Positions 50,254-59,561 of a stretch of 59,888 nt of DNA are shown here, one piece after another. The first letter of the stretch is position 1. Each line of letters opens with the position of its first letter. Source of the stretch: DASXBJ01 sp036491755 (GTDB lineage: Bacteria; Chloroflexota; Dormibacteria; Dormibacterales; Dormibacteraceae). The notes beneath the pieces were generated by a model. The model did not search any database. It was not told where the DNA came from and was given only the letters and a program-made list of their open reading frames with translations. The translations under genes and the position numbers were made by a program. The stretch is taken from the NCBI GenBank assembly GCA_036491755.1, contig DASXBJ010000075.1, positions 1 to 59,888 of the forward strand, in the 5' to 3' direction.

Positions 50254-50526
50254 GAGCTTCAGGGCCGCCAGCAGCACGGCTGCGCCGATGAACGCGACGA
50301 CGATGCTGCCCCAGAAACCGACAGTTCCGCTCGCGCCGAACAGCGCGCCCAGCAGAAAGCCGCCGATGATGGCGCCGGCCACACCGACAGCGATGTCGGC
50401 GATACACCCAAACCCGCGACCCGCCACCACTCGCGCCGCAATGGCGCCCGCGATGAGGCCCACCACGATCCATGACAGCCACGACCCTGGATCGAGGTTG
50501 AGATGAGACGCCAGGACAGGCGTCAT
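50233..50526 (-). CDS. GlsB/YeaQ-family small membrane protein (second copy)
   Basis: About 97 residues with three membrane segments: WLSWIVVGLIAGAIAARVVAG, CIADIAVGVAGAIIGGFLLGALF, IVVAFIGAAVLLAALKLL. The G-x-I-A-G...G-D/IAVG pattern matches the family seen at 34289. The ATG at 50526 is preferred; a GTG at 50553 would overlap the preceding lipase stop. Downstream of the monoglyceride lipase-like gene on the same strand. Confidence 0.85.
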   Translation of the reverse strand: MTPVLASHLNLDPGSWLSWIVVGLIAGAIAARVVAGRGFGCIADIAVGVAGAIIGGFLLGALFGASGTVGFWGSIVVAFIGAAVLLAALKLLSGGRL

Positions 50527-50537
50527 CGCGGTTGCGG

Positions 50538-51392
50538 TCACCTGCGCAGCCACTCGGCGATCATCGAGAAGACCTCCTCGTTGTCGCGGTCGTTGAAGGG
50601 CTCATGGTATCTGCCTTCGAGCAGACGCAGTTGGCTCATGGTGGGAGCTGCCTCGTGAAGGGAGACGCTGCCCTGCGGGTCGATCAGCCTGTCGTCCGTG
50701 CCGGCCAGGATCAGGAACGGAATCGTGATCTCTGCGGCGCGGCCAATGATGTCCTGTTGGGCACGGAGAAGCTCTGTCCCGGTGCGGCTCGTGTACTTGT
50801 TGTGAACCAGGGGATCTGTGCGATACGCGTCGACCACTTCGGGGATTCGCGACACGGTTGCGGCGTCAACCCCGTTGCTCATTGAGAGGCGGGGCGCCAA
50901 CCTCGACGCGGCCTTGCCCAGGCTCATCTTCCAACCTGGCACGGCGATCTTGAGGCGGAGAGCGGGGCTCGAGACGACGAAACGCTTGGTGTGCGGCAAC
51001 TTTCTGGCGAGCACTGTGCTCAGCAGTATCGCGCCGCCAAAAGAGTGGCCCACGGGGACGACCTCGCCCGGTACGAGCGCCTGAACATGCTGTACGAACG
51101 CCGCGGCGTCGTCGCACCATTGCGACCATGAATCGATGTGGCCGCGTTGACCCTCGCTCTGGCCGTGACCACGCAGGTCGACGGCGTACGTGGCCATCTG
51201 GAACCGAGCCATTCCGTGCGCGAAGCGGTCGTATCGGCCAGAGTGCTCGCCGAGGCCGTGGATGACGGCGAAGGTGATGTCCGCGTTGTGTACCGGCCAG
51301 CTTCGGTAAGCGAGCCGCGTCCCGCCGGCCGACGATATGAAGTCGGTTCCGGTTCCGGTGCCGGTACTGGTGCCGGTTCCCTCAGCCGCCAA
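50538..51392 (-). CDS. Monoacylglycerol lipase-like alpha/beta hydrolase
   Basis: About 284 residues. VIHGLGEHSGRYDRFAHGMARF, AVDLRGHGQSEGQRGHIDSW and nucleophile S117 in VGHSFGGAIL are typical of monoglyceride lipase; D in LAGTDDRLIDPQGS and H in YHEPFND complete the triad. The TTG at 51392, overlapping the upstream stop, is the best start. Residues 5-16 are Gly-Thr repeats encoded by six imperfect GGNACC hexamers. Probably releases fatty acids from monoacylglycerols. Confidence 0.87.
   Translation of the reverse strand: MAAEGTGTSTGTGTGTDFISSAGGTRLAYRSWPVHNADITFAVIHGLGEHSGRYDRFAHGMARFQMATYAVDLRGHGQSEGQRGHIDSWSQWCDDAAAFVQHVQALVPGEVVPVGHSFGGAILLSTVLARKLPHTKRFVVSSPALRLKIAVPGWKMSLGKAASRLAPRLSMSNGVDAATVSRIPEVVDAYRTDPLVHNKYTSRTGTELLRAQQDIIGRAAEITIPFLILAGTDDRLIDPQGSVSLHEAAPTMSQLRLLEGRYHEPFNDRDNEEVFSMIAEWLRR
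51345..51380. repeat. Imperfect hexanucleotide tandem repeat (GGTKCC-like, six units)
   Basis: Six adjacent 6-bp units (GGTTCC, GGTTCC, GGTGCC, GGTACT, GGTGCC, GGTTCC) lie within the first codons of the lipase-like gene. They encode a Gly-Thr run on the minus strand. Unit loss or gain would keep the reading frame and change linker length by two residues. Confidence 0.8.
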
Positions 51393-51972
51393 GGTGCCCG
51401 AAACCTCGGAGGATCTTGAGCGCTTCCTGCTCCGCCTCGAGCAGGGTGGGGGCGTAGGCGCGGATGCCGCAGAGTGCATAAGCCCATTCCGGGCTCGGCG
51501 GACCTTGCGAGTGCAATCGGAACGTCGGCGGATAGAAGAAGATGCGCTCGCCCTCGACCTTCTTGATCACCGGCCGCTTGGCGAGCACGTCCTCGAGCGA
51601 CTGGCCGCTCGGGAGCCGGCCCCACTCGAACTCAAGGTGACGGAGCTTGGCCAGGGGATGGTCTTCATCCTTCAACGCAGCACGGAATCCGTATTCCGCG
51701 CTGAGGTCACGCATGAAGATCGTCATGATCAGGGCGTCGGTTTCGTCTCCGGCCATCTTCACGAAGCCGGCGGCGGTGAGCTCGCGGCTCTCTTCGTTCT
51801 TGAGGTGCCGGAAAAACTCCATCTCGAAGAGACCGCGCGACCGGGAGCTGGCGATCCACGGCTCGCCGCATCGCCAGGTGCGCGCTCGTGCAAGCACTTC
51901 GAACTGCTCGTGGACTCGTTCCAATCGGTGCTCTGGAAGGCCGTGCAGTCGGTAATGGAGGACTCGAGGCAT
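51382..51972 (-). CDS. Hypothetical soluble protein, 196 aa
   Basis: Not recognised. Mixed alpha/beta composition, no signal peptide or membrane segment. Middle part LFEMEFFRHLKNEESRELTA and YPPTFRLHSQGPPSPEWAY are the most distinctive pieces. ATG at 51972 lies 19 nt after the VirB4-like stop, so it belongs to the PrgI/VirB4 transcript. Its stop overlaps the start of the lipase-like gene. Confidence 0.6.
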   Translation of the reverse strand: MPRVLHYRLHGLPEHRLERVHEQFEVLARARTWRCGEPWIASSRSRGLFEMEFFRHLKNEESRELTAAGFVKMAGDETDALIMTIFMRDLSAEYGFRAALKDEDHPLAKLRHLEFEWGRLPSGQSLEDVLAKRPVIKKVEGERIFFYPPTFRLHSQGPPSPEWAYALCGIRAYAPTLLEAEQEALKILRGFGHLGG

Positions 51973-51991
51973 TGTCGAGTAAGCCTACAAG

Positions 51992-54076
51992 TCAGGGTGG
52001 GGGTCGCGGCGCGGCTCGGGCGATGCGCATCACTTCCTCTTGCCAGGTGGGCGCCTGGACCCCGATCGCGAGCCTTTCGTTCCCAGCGGCGAGGAGAAAG
52101 TCCCCGCGCCGAGCGGTCTCCAGAAAGCCTCGCTGCGATTGGCTGAGTCGGAACACGTCCTGCAGCTTGGAGGCCTCCCCTGGACGCTGCGCCCCGAGGC
52201 AGAGGATCGATGGATTGGTGGCCACGACCGAGCCCTGGTCCGAGCTCAACAGGTCGCCCGGGTTCTGGGTCGCAAACACCAGCGAGCCGTCGTACTTGCG
52301 AATTCGGCGAGCCAGGCTTACGACGAACTTGCGGATCGTCGGGTCCTCGAAAAGGAGACCCAGCTCGTCGACGATCAGCATGCGCCGGCGATCCCGGCGC
52401 TTGATCCTTGCCCAAAGCGCTTCGGCCAGCAGAAAGTGCACCGGCGCCACCATTTCATCCCGAAGTTCCCGCATGCCGAAGGCCACGATCGGCGCCTCGA
52501 GGTCCACATTGGTCGGGGCGCTGAACATCGCGCCGAGGCTTCCGCGAACCCACCGACCCAGCACCGTGGCGGCGCGAGACGCTGGAGGAAGCGCATGCGC
52601 GACATCGCCCAGGACGGGTTGGTCGACTTCGGCATATACGGCGCGGACCGCGTTATCGACAAGCGCCCGCTCGGCCTCGTCGAGACCGCCGCAGATGCAA
52701 GCGCACAGGTCGACCGCGTCTGCTGTGGCCGGTCCGATCCATGATTCGGCGCGTCCGCTGGAGGGTCGCAGGTCCAACACATTGAGCGCGTGCCCCGAGC
52801 CGAGCGAGAGCTGAACGTCGACGCCGCCGAGCTCGCGCGCTATGGCGCCGTACTCGTGCTCTGGGTCGACGACGTAGACCTGTATGTCCCGGGCGAGCGC
52901 GCCCAGGGCCAGCGTCGACAGCAGGTACGTCTTGCCGGCGCCGGAATGGCCGAAGACGCCGATGTTTGCATTGGCATAACGCTGCTGATCAAATGGATCG
53001 ACGAGGACCGGCATGCCCGTGGCTCGGCTCCGTCCCAGAGCAATGCCACCCGGCTGCCGGATGTCCGCCTCGTGCCACGGAAAGAAAGTGGCGAGCGAGC
53101 TACTGTCGACCACGCGGAGCCGTTGCAGTCGGTCTGGGCCGCCGGGCATCGCGGCGAGGTAGCCGTCACACATTCGAAATGTGCAGGGCTGCAGTGCGCA
53201 GAGCATTGCCCGAGCCGCGGCTTCTACGCGCTGCGATCCGAGGTCAAGCTCGGCGGCTGACGAAGAGGTAAGCGTGAGATACAGCGAAACGTGGAACGCC
53301 TTGTCCTGGCTGGACGCCAGGCGACGCTGAAGGTCCTCCGCATTCGGGAGGGCGCCGGCCAGCAGCGGATCGGAGGTTCCGATGTCCTGTTCGAGCAGCC
53401 GCGACGCTCGCATCCCGATCAGCTGCCGCTCGAGATAGTGCACGATCCAGGCTGCGGGCAGCGGTGTCGCATGCCACGAAAGGCTCAGATTCAGGCCGGG
53501 CGGAAGTAGGCGGTAGAGCCAGCCGGCGTCGAGCTCGATCCCCGGTAGCCGTTCGGCGTACCAGGCGCGGCTAAACCCGCGCGAATGCAACAATCGATCG
53601 GGCAGCTCGCGCCCGAAAACAGTGCCGCGTACCGGCGCGCGGGTCCACGAGTTGATGCCCATTTCACGCAGCGCATCCTCCACTCGCACGACCTGTCGTG
53701 CCGTTGTGACCAGCAGGGTCGTGAACCGGTGAGCGGAGGTGCATCGGGAAACTCGGTCGACGAAGGCGACATCTGCGCCACGCATCTCAGCCCGGTTGCC
53801 AGGCATCCAGTCGCCGGTACCATCGTCCGCCTCACAGCCTGGCTCAACCTGGATCACGGCCTGCACTGACGCGTCGAGGCCGTCCAGCAACCGGCGAAAG
53901 GAGTTGATCCAGCGCCGGCGGTCGTCATCGGCCGCCCCGGCGAAGCCAATCGCCGCGGTCTCGATGACCGTACTTTCGGTATCCCCGTCCCAGAGGGCTG
54001 CAGGCGGCCGCCTGACAAAACGGAGTGGGCCGAGATTCAGCGAGTCGATCAAGCGGCAAGACGCCAGGGACGCCAT
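51992..54076 (-). CDS. VirB4/TraC-like conjugation ATPase (HerA/FtsK-type)
   Basis: About 694 residues. An N-terminal region of VirB4 type, then a P-loop domain with Walker A GHSGAGKTYLL (K382) and Walker B RRMLIVDELGLLFED; VVDPEHEYGAIARELGG and FATQNPGDLLSSDQG follow, as in VirB4/TraC proteins. Such ATPases energise type IV secretion. The ATG at 54076 is used; a TTG at 54052 would overlap the PrgI stop exactly (TTGA) and is a fair alternative. No other transfer gene is present in the window. Confidence 0.83.
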   Translation of the reverse strand: MASLASCRLIDSLNLGPLRFVRRPPAALWDGDTESTVIETAAIGFAGAADDDRRRWINSFRRLLDGLDASVQAVIQVEPGCEADDGTGDWMPGNRAEMRGADVAFVDRVSRCTSAHRFTTLLVTTARQVVRVEDALREMGINSWTRAPVRGTVFGRELPDRLLHSRGFSRAWYAERLPGIELDAGWLYRLLPPGLNLSLSWHATPLPAAWIVHYLERQLIGMRASRLLEQDIGTSDPLLAGALPNAEDLQRRLASSQDKAFHVSLYLTLTSSSAAELDLGSQRVEAAARAMLCALQPCTFRMCDGYLAAMPGGPDRLQRLRVVDSSSLATFFPWHEADIRQPGGIALGRSRATGMPVLVDPFDQQRYANANIGVFGHSGAGKTYLLSTLALGALARDIQVYVVDPEHEYGAIARELGGVDVQLSLGSGHALNVLDLRPSSGRAESWIGPATADAVDLCACICGGLDEAERALVDNAVRAVYAEVDQPVLGDVAHALPPASRAATVLGRWVRGSLGAMFSAPTNVDLEAPIVAFGMRELRDEMVAPVHFLLAEALWARIKRRDRRRMLIVDELGLLFEDPTIRKFVVSLARRIRKYDGSLVFATQNPGDLLSSDQGSVVATNPSILCLGAQRPGEASKLQDVFRLSQSQRGFLETARRGDFLLAAGNERLAIGVQAPTWQEEVMRIARAAPRPPP

Positions 54077-54357
54077 CCCGCACGCCACCAGATTCGGTAG
54101 TTGCGCGAGGCGTACACGAGAATGTCGGCGACCCAGAGGTCGATGGCTCGCCCCCGCCACCTGCCCCAAGACACCGTCACTCCACCGACGATCACCGCGA
54201 CAGCCAGCGATCCGCGCATCAAACTCGGCGCCCAGGCCGCGGACCAAACCGCAAAGGCGCTGACCATTGCAACCGCGGCGTAAGCCAACCGGATCGGGGT
54301 CAGACCATAGACGAGCTTGTCCTCGAGGTCGACATCAAGCGGGACGCGCGCAAGCAC
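54049..54357 (-). CDS. PrgI/VirB3-like small membrane protein
   Basis: 102 residues with two adjacent membrane segments (LAYAAVAMVSAFAVWSAAWAP and MRGSLAVAVIVGGVTVSWGRW), preceded by VPLDVDLEDKLVYGLTPIR as in PrgI proteins, and followed by a basic tail. PrgI is the VirB3-like partner of VirB4 ATPases in Gram-positive-type transfer systems. Overlaps or directly abuts the VirB4-like gene. Possible start ATG at 54357. Confidence 0.78.
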   Translation of the reverse strand: MLARVPLDVDLEDKLVYGLTPIRLAYAAVAMVSAFAVWSAAWAPSLMRGSLAVAVIVGGVTVSWGRWRGRAIDLWVADILVYASRNYRIWWRAGWRPWRLAA

Positions 54358-54450
54358 CCAACCAAGGTAGGTGCGCCGTATGCTGGCTGTGAACCCAGGT
54401 TGTTAATGTTCCGGGAACCTTAGAATCGAGTTCAACGGCCCAACAGCCAT

Positions 54451-54526
<76 letters not shown>

Positions 54527-54748
54527 ATATGTTTTTTGCCTGTGCTATATCCGCGCGCTACATGTTGTGGTCGGTCCGCTGCATGGCGTCACGTTTGCAG
54601 CATTTGACAGCTTCGTTTGACAGCATCGCCGGGACACCGGGCGTCGCCGCTTGTGAACGACCACCGAGATTGTTGGTTCGTGTCCTTCGGAGATCGCCCA
54701 TCGTGTCTGGCCTTCGTAACCCACGATCCTCCCGGACGTTCCACCGAT

Positions 54749-55882
54749 ATGCTGGATGGGCCTCGCCGCCCGCCGCTCATCGCTCTAGGTGCACTAGCGG
54801 CGTTACTTGCGCTGATCCTCGCGGGCATCTACATCGGCCGTGGGATCGGGACCCTGACCGTATCCGCCTCAACCCCCTTGATCCTGTTTACCGACGTGCG
54901 GAACCCCAACCAGATCGATGGGTTGACGTGGGATGGCCAGAGGGCGGGAAAGGTAACCGAGATCCCAGGTCCTTTCCACTCAGTATGTGAGAGCGCCGGT
55001 ACCACAGAGGTTTGCTCGTCGCCTCCGGTGGGCGGCGGCGCGCCTCCTCTCAACTCCGCCGAGTCGTCAACCCCGGGTGGATCGCTCTTCGTGGCCTTTC
55101 CTCACTTCTACGACCGCCAGGGCCGGGTCGTGGCTACGTTGAAGGGCGGACCTTACTCCGACCCAGCCGTGGGGGAATACTTCGTAGGCACCTGGGCGGA
55201 CGATGACCATCACTATTGCCAGGTCCAGCCACGGTTCGGCGGTGCCGCCGCGGTGACCGGAACGCTGCAGCTGACAACCCCGGGCGGGGCACCCCGCGAT
55301 GTGGTTCACATCGGCTCACAGGCCGCCTCGGAGAACACGCTCAGGGTCGGAGCATGCAGCGTGCTGGCGGACCAGGCGGTCCTGGTCCAGGCCGCAACTT
55401 CAGGCTCCGGCGGAAATACGATCGACGAGTACTGGGTGGTCCAGCTGTCCAGCGGTCACGTCCTCTGGACGCGTGACCTGACGGGCGCCGGCGTCGCGAG
55501 GGTGATCGCGTCGCGAGACGGCCGCTATGTGGCTGAGGATGCGACAAGCGGCGCAACCACCATCTTCGGTCCGGGCGGCTCGGTGGTCGGTCACGTCAGC
55601 GGCCTGGTGGAGGCTTTCTCGTGGGACGGCTCGCTGGCCGCGGTCGTCAGCAGCGGAGGCGCGAGTGTTGTCAGGTGGAACGACGGGACAGTCGTTTGGA
55701 CGGTTCCGACCGGGGAAGCCCTCTCCGGTTTCCAGCCCGAGCCCGGGGGCACCAGCTTCGCGATCAGGACCGTGAACGGCGCGCTGTACGTCGTATCGGC
55801 CGCCGGACGCGTGATCGCGCAGCGCGACGTGCCTGACTTGCTCGGATGCATCCCGGCGCAGGCCGGGGCGTGCTTCCAGTGA
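54749..55882 (+). CDS. Membrane-anchored beta-propeller-like protein of unknown function
   Basis: About 377 residues. One N-terminal membrane segment (PPLIALGALAALLALILAGIYIG), then an extracellular domain with strand-rich repeats (VIASRDGRYVAEDATSGATTIFGPGG; FSWDGSLAAVVSSGGASVVRW) resembling a propeller. Four cysteines (CESAG..EVCSS, and C in the tail) may form disulfides. Not recognised. The ATG at 54749 precedes the membrane segment; the longer frame upstream has no such support. Follows the tRNA after a 222-bp gap with no other feature seen. Confidence 0.6.
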   Translation: MLDGPRRPPLIALGALAALLALILAGIYIGRGIGTLTVSASTPLILFTDVRNPNQIDGLTWDGQRAGKVTEIPGPFHSVCESAGTTEVCSSPPVGGGAPPLNSAESSTPGGSLFVAFPHFYDRQGRVVATLKGGPYSDPAVGEYFVGTWADDDHHYCQVQPRFGGAAAVTGTLQLTTPGGAPRDVVHIGSQAASENTLRVGACSVLADQAVLVQAATSGSGGNTIDEYWVVQLSSGHVLWTRDLTGAGVARVIASRDGRYVAEDATSGATTIFGPGGSVVGHVSGLVEAFSWDGSLAAVVSSGGASVVRWNDGTVVWTVPTGEALSGFQPEPGGTSFAIRTVNGALYVVSAAGRVIAQRDVPDLLGCIPAQAGACFQ

Positions 55883-55913
55883 TTGCCGGACCAACGGCCC
55901 CGGCCTCAGCGGC

Positions 55914-56474
55914 GTGTATCCACCAGCTGCCTTTCTTCAGCCACCAGCTGGACGTCGCGTGGACCTGACCTGGCTCCCGGCTGCCGCCTATCTGTCGGTC
56001 GGCATCGCCTTGATCGCCCTCAACTTGATGATGTTCGACATCTTCATGAGCGGCCATTACTCCCGCTGGCCGCTATATGCGTCGGTTGCGGTGCTCGGGT
56101 GCGCATCTTTGGTCTGCTTCTTCGCTGGCTCCGACGAGTGGACGGAGCAATACACAGAAGGCGTCGCCTCAGCGCAAGCAGCCTCAGTGCACGCACGTTT
56201 TGCGATTGAGCTCTGCGCGATCGGAGCGCTCGACCTCCTCGCTTCCATCGTGCTGCTTGTTCGCCGATGGGGCTGGGAGTGGTGGCTTGTGATCGGGATG
56301 CAGGTGGGGGTTTTCGTGCTGGCGCAGATCGAGGCGCAGCTCATGGATCCGAATTCCCCGGGCTGGTCTGTCTTCAGCCGCATCCCTCCGCTGACCCTGT
56401 TCCTGCTGATCGCGGCCCGAGTAGCTGCGCAGACCGGACTCATGAACCGTCTGAGAGCTTCGTTGACAGCTTAG
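55914..56474 (+). CDS. Four-helix membrane protein of unknown function
   Basis: 186 residues with four membrane segments (about 22-42, 53-71, 94-114, 120-139 and a possible fifth near 161-179). No recognised motif. GTG at 55914 or GTG at 55959 would both work; the latter starts just before the first membrane segment. Lies 31 nt after the propeller gene on the same strand. Confidence 0.55.
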   Translation: MYPPAAFLQPPAGRRVDLTWLPAAAYLSVGIALIALNLMMFDIFMSGHYSRWPLYASVAVLGCASLVCFFAGSDEWTEQYTEGVASAQAASVHARFAIELCAIGALDLLASIVLLVRRWGWEWWLVIGMQVGVFVLAQIEAQLMDPNSPGWSVFSRIPPLTLFLLIAARVAAQTGLMNRLRASLTA

Positions 56475-56524
56475 CCGGGACACACTATGAGGCACCGAGA
56501 GACGCCACTAGCCGGAGATTGAGC

Positions 56525-57358
56525 GTGCCCGAGCCGTACCCTTGCCACGTGCCCACGGGCAAAGAGCGCGAACGCATGCTCAAGAACAGAGACGCATGGG
56601 CTCTGAGGACCTCAGTCCACCTGAAATCCGACTTCTATGACCTCGCGTCCTTCAAGCAAGGGCGCAACTCACTACAACCAATTGAGCAGGAAGAGCTGGG
56701 TGACGTAAGTGGGCGTTCGCTGCTTCACCTGCAATGCCACTTCGGGATGGACACCCTCTCGTGGGCGAGGCTCGGAGCCCAGGTCACGGGAGCCGACTAC
56801 TCCGAAGAAGCCATCACAGCAGCGCGTTCGCTGGCTGAGGAGCTCAAGCTCGAGGCCCGTTTCATATGCGCCAATCTTTATGACCTGCCCGACGTCCTTG
56901 ATGAGGAGTTCGACATCGTCGTCACGACGTATGGCGTCCTCTCATGGCTTCCGGACCTCGAGGCGTGGGCCCGCGTAGTAGCCCACTTTCTGCGCCCGGG
57001 GGGCACGCTCTGCGTTGTCGACATCCACCCCAACTGGGGCTTCATCGACGAGGTCGACGGGAAGCTGGAGGTCACGGACTCTATTTTTCGCCCAGACCCA
57101 TGGGAAACGGAGACAGTTGCGACCTACACCGACGGCCCCGCCATGCCTCCACACCCTGAGTACAACTGGCCCTGGACCGTTGGCCGCTTGGTGACTGTGT
57201 TGATCAAAGCCGGCCTACGCATCGAGCGCCTGCGGGAACTGCCGGTGGACGTCCGCCAACGAGTCCCGAGCATGGTGCGATCCGACGATGGATTTTGGCG
57301 GCTGCCCGGTAACCCGATGCCACTGATGGTGGCCTGCGTCGCGACCCGGCCGATGTAG
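56525..57358 (+). CDS. SAM-dependent methyltransferase (class I)
   Basis: About 277 residues. LLHLQCHFGMDTLSWARLGAQVTGADYSEEAI is the SAM-binding loop (motif I, with the acidic D at the end of strand 2). FDIVVTTYGVLSWLPDLEAWARVVAHFLRPGGTLCVVDIHPN covers motifs II and III. Substrate unknown, perhaps a small molecule. GTG at 56525 is chosen; ATG at 56576 begins the more conserved part (KNRDAW). Confidence 0.87.
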   Translation: MPEPYPCHVPTGKERERMLKNRDAWALRTSVHLKSDFYDLASFKQGRNSLQPIEQEELGDVSGRSLLHLQCHFGMDTLSWARLGAQVTGADYSEEAITAARSLAEELKLEARFICANLYDLPDVLDEEFDIVVTTYGVLSWLPDLEAWARVVAHFLRPGGTLCVVDIHPNWGFIDEVDGKLEVTDSIFRPDPWETETVATYTDGPAMPPHPEYNWPWTVGRLVTVLIKAGLRIERLRELPVDVRQRVPSMVRSDDGFWRLPGNPMPLMVACVATRPM

Positions 57359-57361
57359 CGA

Positions 57362-58879
57362 TCAGCTGAAGTTGCGGAGCGCGGGCCACGCCGCGTTGAT
57401 CGATTCCCGAAGGTTCGTGCACACGAGGATCGGCGCGCCCTGGTTCAGGTTGTCGATCGAGTAGGGGATGGACACGGTGCCGGCCCGCGTGATAGTTCCG
57501 CACAGAAACTCGAGCTCGCTCGGCTGGTAACCAACGGTCACCAGCGTCGTGGCATCCAGATTGGCCGGCTTCCAGTACCAGAAGCTCAGATGCGGACTGA
57601 TCGCCTCGGGCAGATGCTCGCGGCCCCCATAGATGTCGATGGCCCCGGCCTGGCCGTCGATGCTCGTGAGAATCGACGTGGTCACGCGCTGCGAGGGTGG
57701 TAACGCGTTGTAGACAGCGCCCACCTGCTGGACCATCTCGGGCCAGCCGGCGGTGTTGGCGAAGTCGGGGTTCGTCTTGTCGACCCCGTATGCGTGCATC
57801 GATGACGCAGGGATCACCGGCAGGAGAATGACCAGCAGCACGGCAGCCTCGAGCACTCCGCCGGCGATCACCAGGCCGAACACCCAGCGCCGGCGAGCGA
57901 GTGAAACGATCCTGCCGGCGGCCACGCATCCAGCTGCCAGCACCATTGGGGTCGTCGGCGCCGGGTAGTAACCCTTGCCGATAGGCAGGAACAGCAGGAT
58001 CGCGACCACCGTGAGCACGGCCATCGGCCGCAGGCTCCGGCTGCGGAAGAGGAAGACGAGGCCCGCGATCCACAGCGGCAGCAGGAGCGGACCCATCGTG
58101 AGGATGAACACGTCGACAAACGCGGCGACGCCGCCGCCGTGCGATATGTCCCCACCGTGATTGCGGGTGTAGATGAGCGTGGGAAACCCGTTCGCGAGCT
58201 GCCATCCGACATTGGGCGCCGCGAGCGCAAGGGCGATCAGCATCCCGATCCACGGATAGCGCGTCCTCAGCAACGCCCGGAGATCCTGCGACACGAGCAC
58301 CGCAACCGCGATGCCGGCGCACAACCCCAGGATGGTCGACTTGGTCTCGATCCCCAAGCCGAGGTCGACGCCGAGCAGGATGAATAGCCGCGCGTCGCCC
58401 GTGCGCAGGAGGCGGAGCATCAGGTAGATCGCGAGCGACCAGGTGAGCACGTCGAACTCCACCGTCTGAAACAGCCATGTGCCGAGCAGGAGTGGTGTCA
58501 TCAGCGCCACCACCGAAGCGAAGATCGCTACCCGCCGGCCGCCCCCCATCTCCCGTGCGAACATCCCGGCCAGAAAAACCACGACCGCGCCGGCCAGAGC
58601 TGGAAACAGGCGCAACGTCCACGGGGCGATGCCAAAGATGCTCGTGTCGAGCCACGCCAGCACCGGGGTGACCGGCGGGAAGTCCACATACCCGAACGCC
58701 AGGTGCTGCCCGCTGACGATGTAGTACAGCTCGTCGGTGTGAAAACCGTATCGGCCGTTGGTCGAGAGATGAATCGCGAGCATCACGGCGGCGATCGCCA
58801 GCAGCGGCGCGGTGAAACCTTGCCACCAACGCCGCAGTCCCGAGGCGTTCCCCGATTCCGCCAGCCCCGGGGCGCCCAC
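57362..58879 (-). CDS. GT39-family glycosyltransferase (dolichyl-phosphate-mannose type)
   Basis: 505 residues, about ten membrane segments. HLSTNGRYGFHTDELYYIVSGQHLAFGYVDFPPVTP contains the GT39 acidic motif D-E after segment 1 (catalytic D/E near residue 50). Transfers a sugar from a polyprenyl-phosphate donor to an envelope acceptor. GTG at 58879 overlaps the upstream stop by one base. Convergent with the methyltransferase gene. Confidence 0.9.
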   Translation of the reverse strand: MGAPGLAESGNASGLRRWWQGFTAPLLAIAAVMLAIHLSTNGRYGFHTDELYYIVSGQHLAFGYVDFPPVTPVLAWLDTSIFGIAPWTLRLFPALAGAVVVFLAGMFAREMGGGRRVAIFASVVALMTPLLLGTWLFQTVEFDVLTWSLAIYLMLRLLRTGDARLFILLGVDLGLGIETKSTILGLCAGIAVAVLVSQDLRALLRTRYPWIGMLIALALAAPNVGWQLANGFPTLIYTRNHGGDISHGGGVAAFVDVFILTMGPLLLPLWIAGLVFLFRSRSLRPMAVLTVVAILLFLPIGKGYYPAPTTPMVLAAGCVAAGRIVSLARRRWVFGLVIAGGVLEAAVLLVILLPVIPASSMHAYGVDKTNPDFANTAGWPEMVQQVGAVYNALPPSQRVTTSILTSIDGQAGAIDIYGGREHLPEAISPHLSFWYWKPANLDATTLVTVGYQPSELEFLCGTITRAGTVSIPYSIDNLNQGAPILVCTNLRESINAAWPALRNFS

Positions 58880-59454
58880 TACTGACGCACGCCGGCAGCC
58901 GAGCGCTCCATCAGCCTGGCGAGTCTCCTGGATCGGGTTTCGTCCCGCTTGGCGTTCATCACCCAGTGGATGGCGGTCTGGCGGTACGAGGGCGGCTGCC
59001 GGCTGAAGAACTCCCAGGCCCCGGCGTCGGCCCGGAACACAGCCTCGCGCTCCCGGTCGAGCATCGCGAGGTGACGGTTCTCATACGAATACACGCCTGA
59101 CCGAGCCTCCTCGCGGCGGGCGAACGCGGCCAGGCCGGCCGGATTCATCAGCCCGCGCTCGGTGAGTTCCGCCACCTTTCTTATGTTGACGGCGCTCCAG
59201 TTGCTCTTCGGCCTGCGCGGCGTGAACCGCTGCACACGGCTGGTGTCGTCGAGCCGGCGCGAGACGCTGTCGATCCAGCCGTAGCACAGAGCCTGGTCGA
59301 CCGCTTCGGACCAGGTCATCGTCGGCTTGCCGGAGGCCTTGCTGTGCATCACCACCCCGAGCTCGGTGGCCGTGGCGTGATTCTCCTCGAGCCAGGCGCG
59401 GAACTCGGCCGCGGTTGCGAAATAGCGAGCCTCCATGCCATCCGAACTGAACAT
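58879..59454 (-). CDS. YdeI/OmpD-associated family protein
   Basis: 191 residues. YFATAAEFRAWLEENHATATELGVVMHSKASGKPTMTWSEAVDQALCYGWIDSVSRRLDD matches the YdeI family; HWVMNAKRDETRSRRLARLMERSAAG is the conserved C-terminal helix. Family function is not established; links with peptide resistance have been made. ATG at 59454 or 59436. Shares one base with the GT39 gene. Confidence 0.85.
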   Translation of the reverse strand: MFSSDGMEARYFATAAEFRAWLEENHATATELGVVMHSKASGKPTMTWSEAVDQALCYGWIDSVSRRLDDTSRVQRFTPRRPKSNWSAVNIRKVAELTERGLMNPAGLAAFARREEARSGVYSYENRHLAMLDREREAVFRADAGAWEFFSRQPPSYRQTAIHWVMNAKRDETRSRRLARLMERSAAGVRQ

Positions 59455-59561
59455 GCTCGGTGGCTCAGGTGTCAAGCCCGAGCGCCGGCAACACAGAGCC
59501 GATGCAAACTTGCTGACGGAATGCCGGGCCTTCGCTGCGTACACGTGTTGGGAGACCTGCG

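Noticed and set aside
51345..51380. CRISPR-like repeat array
   Set aside because: Units are contiguous 6-mers without spacers; it is a coding microsatellite.
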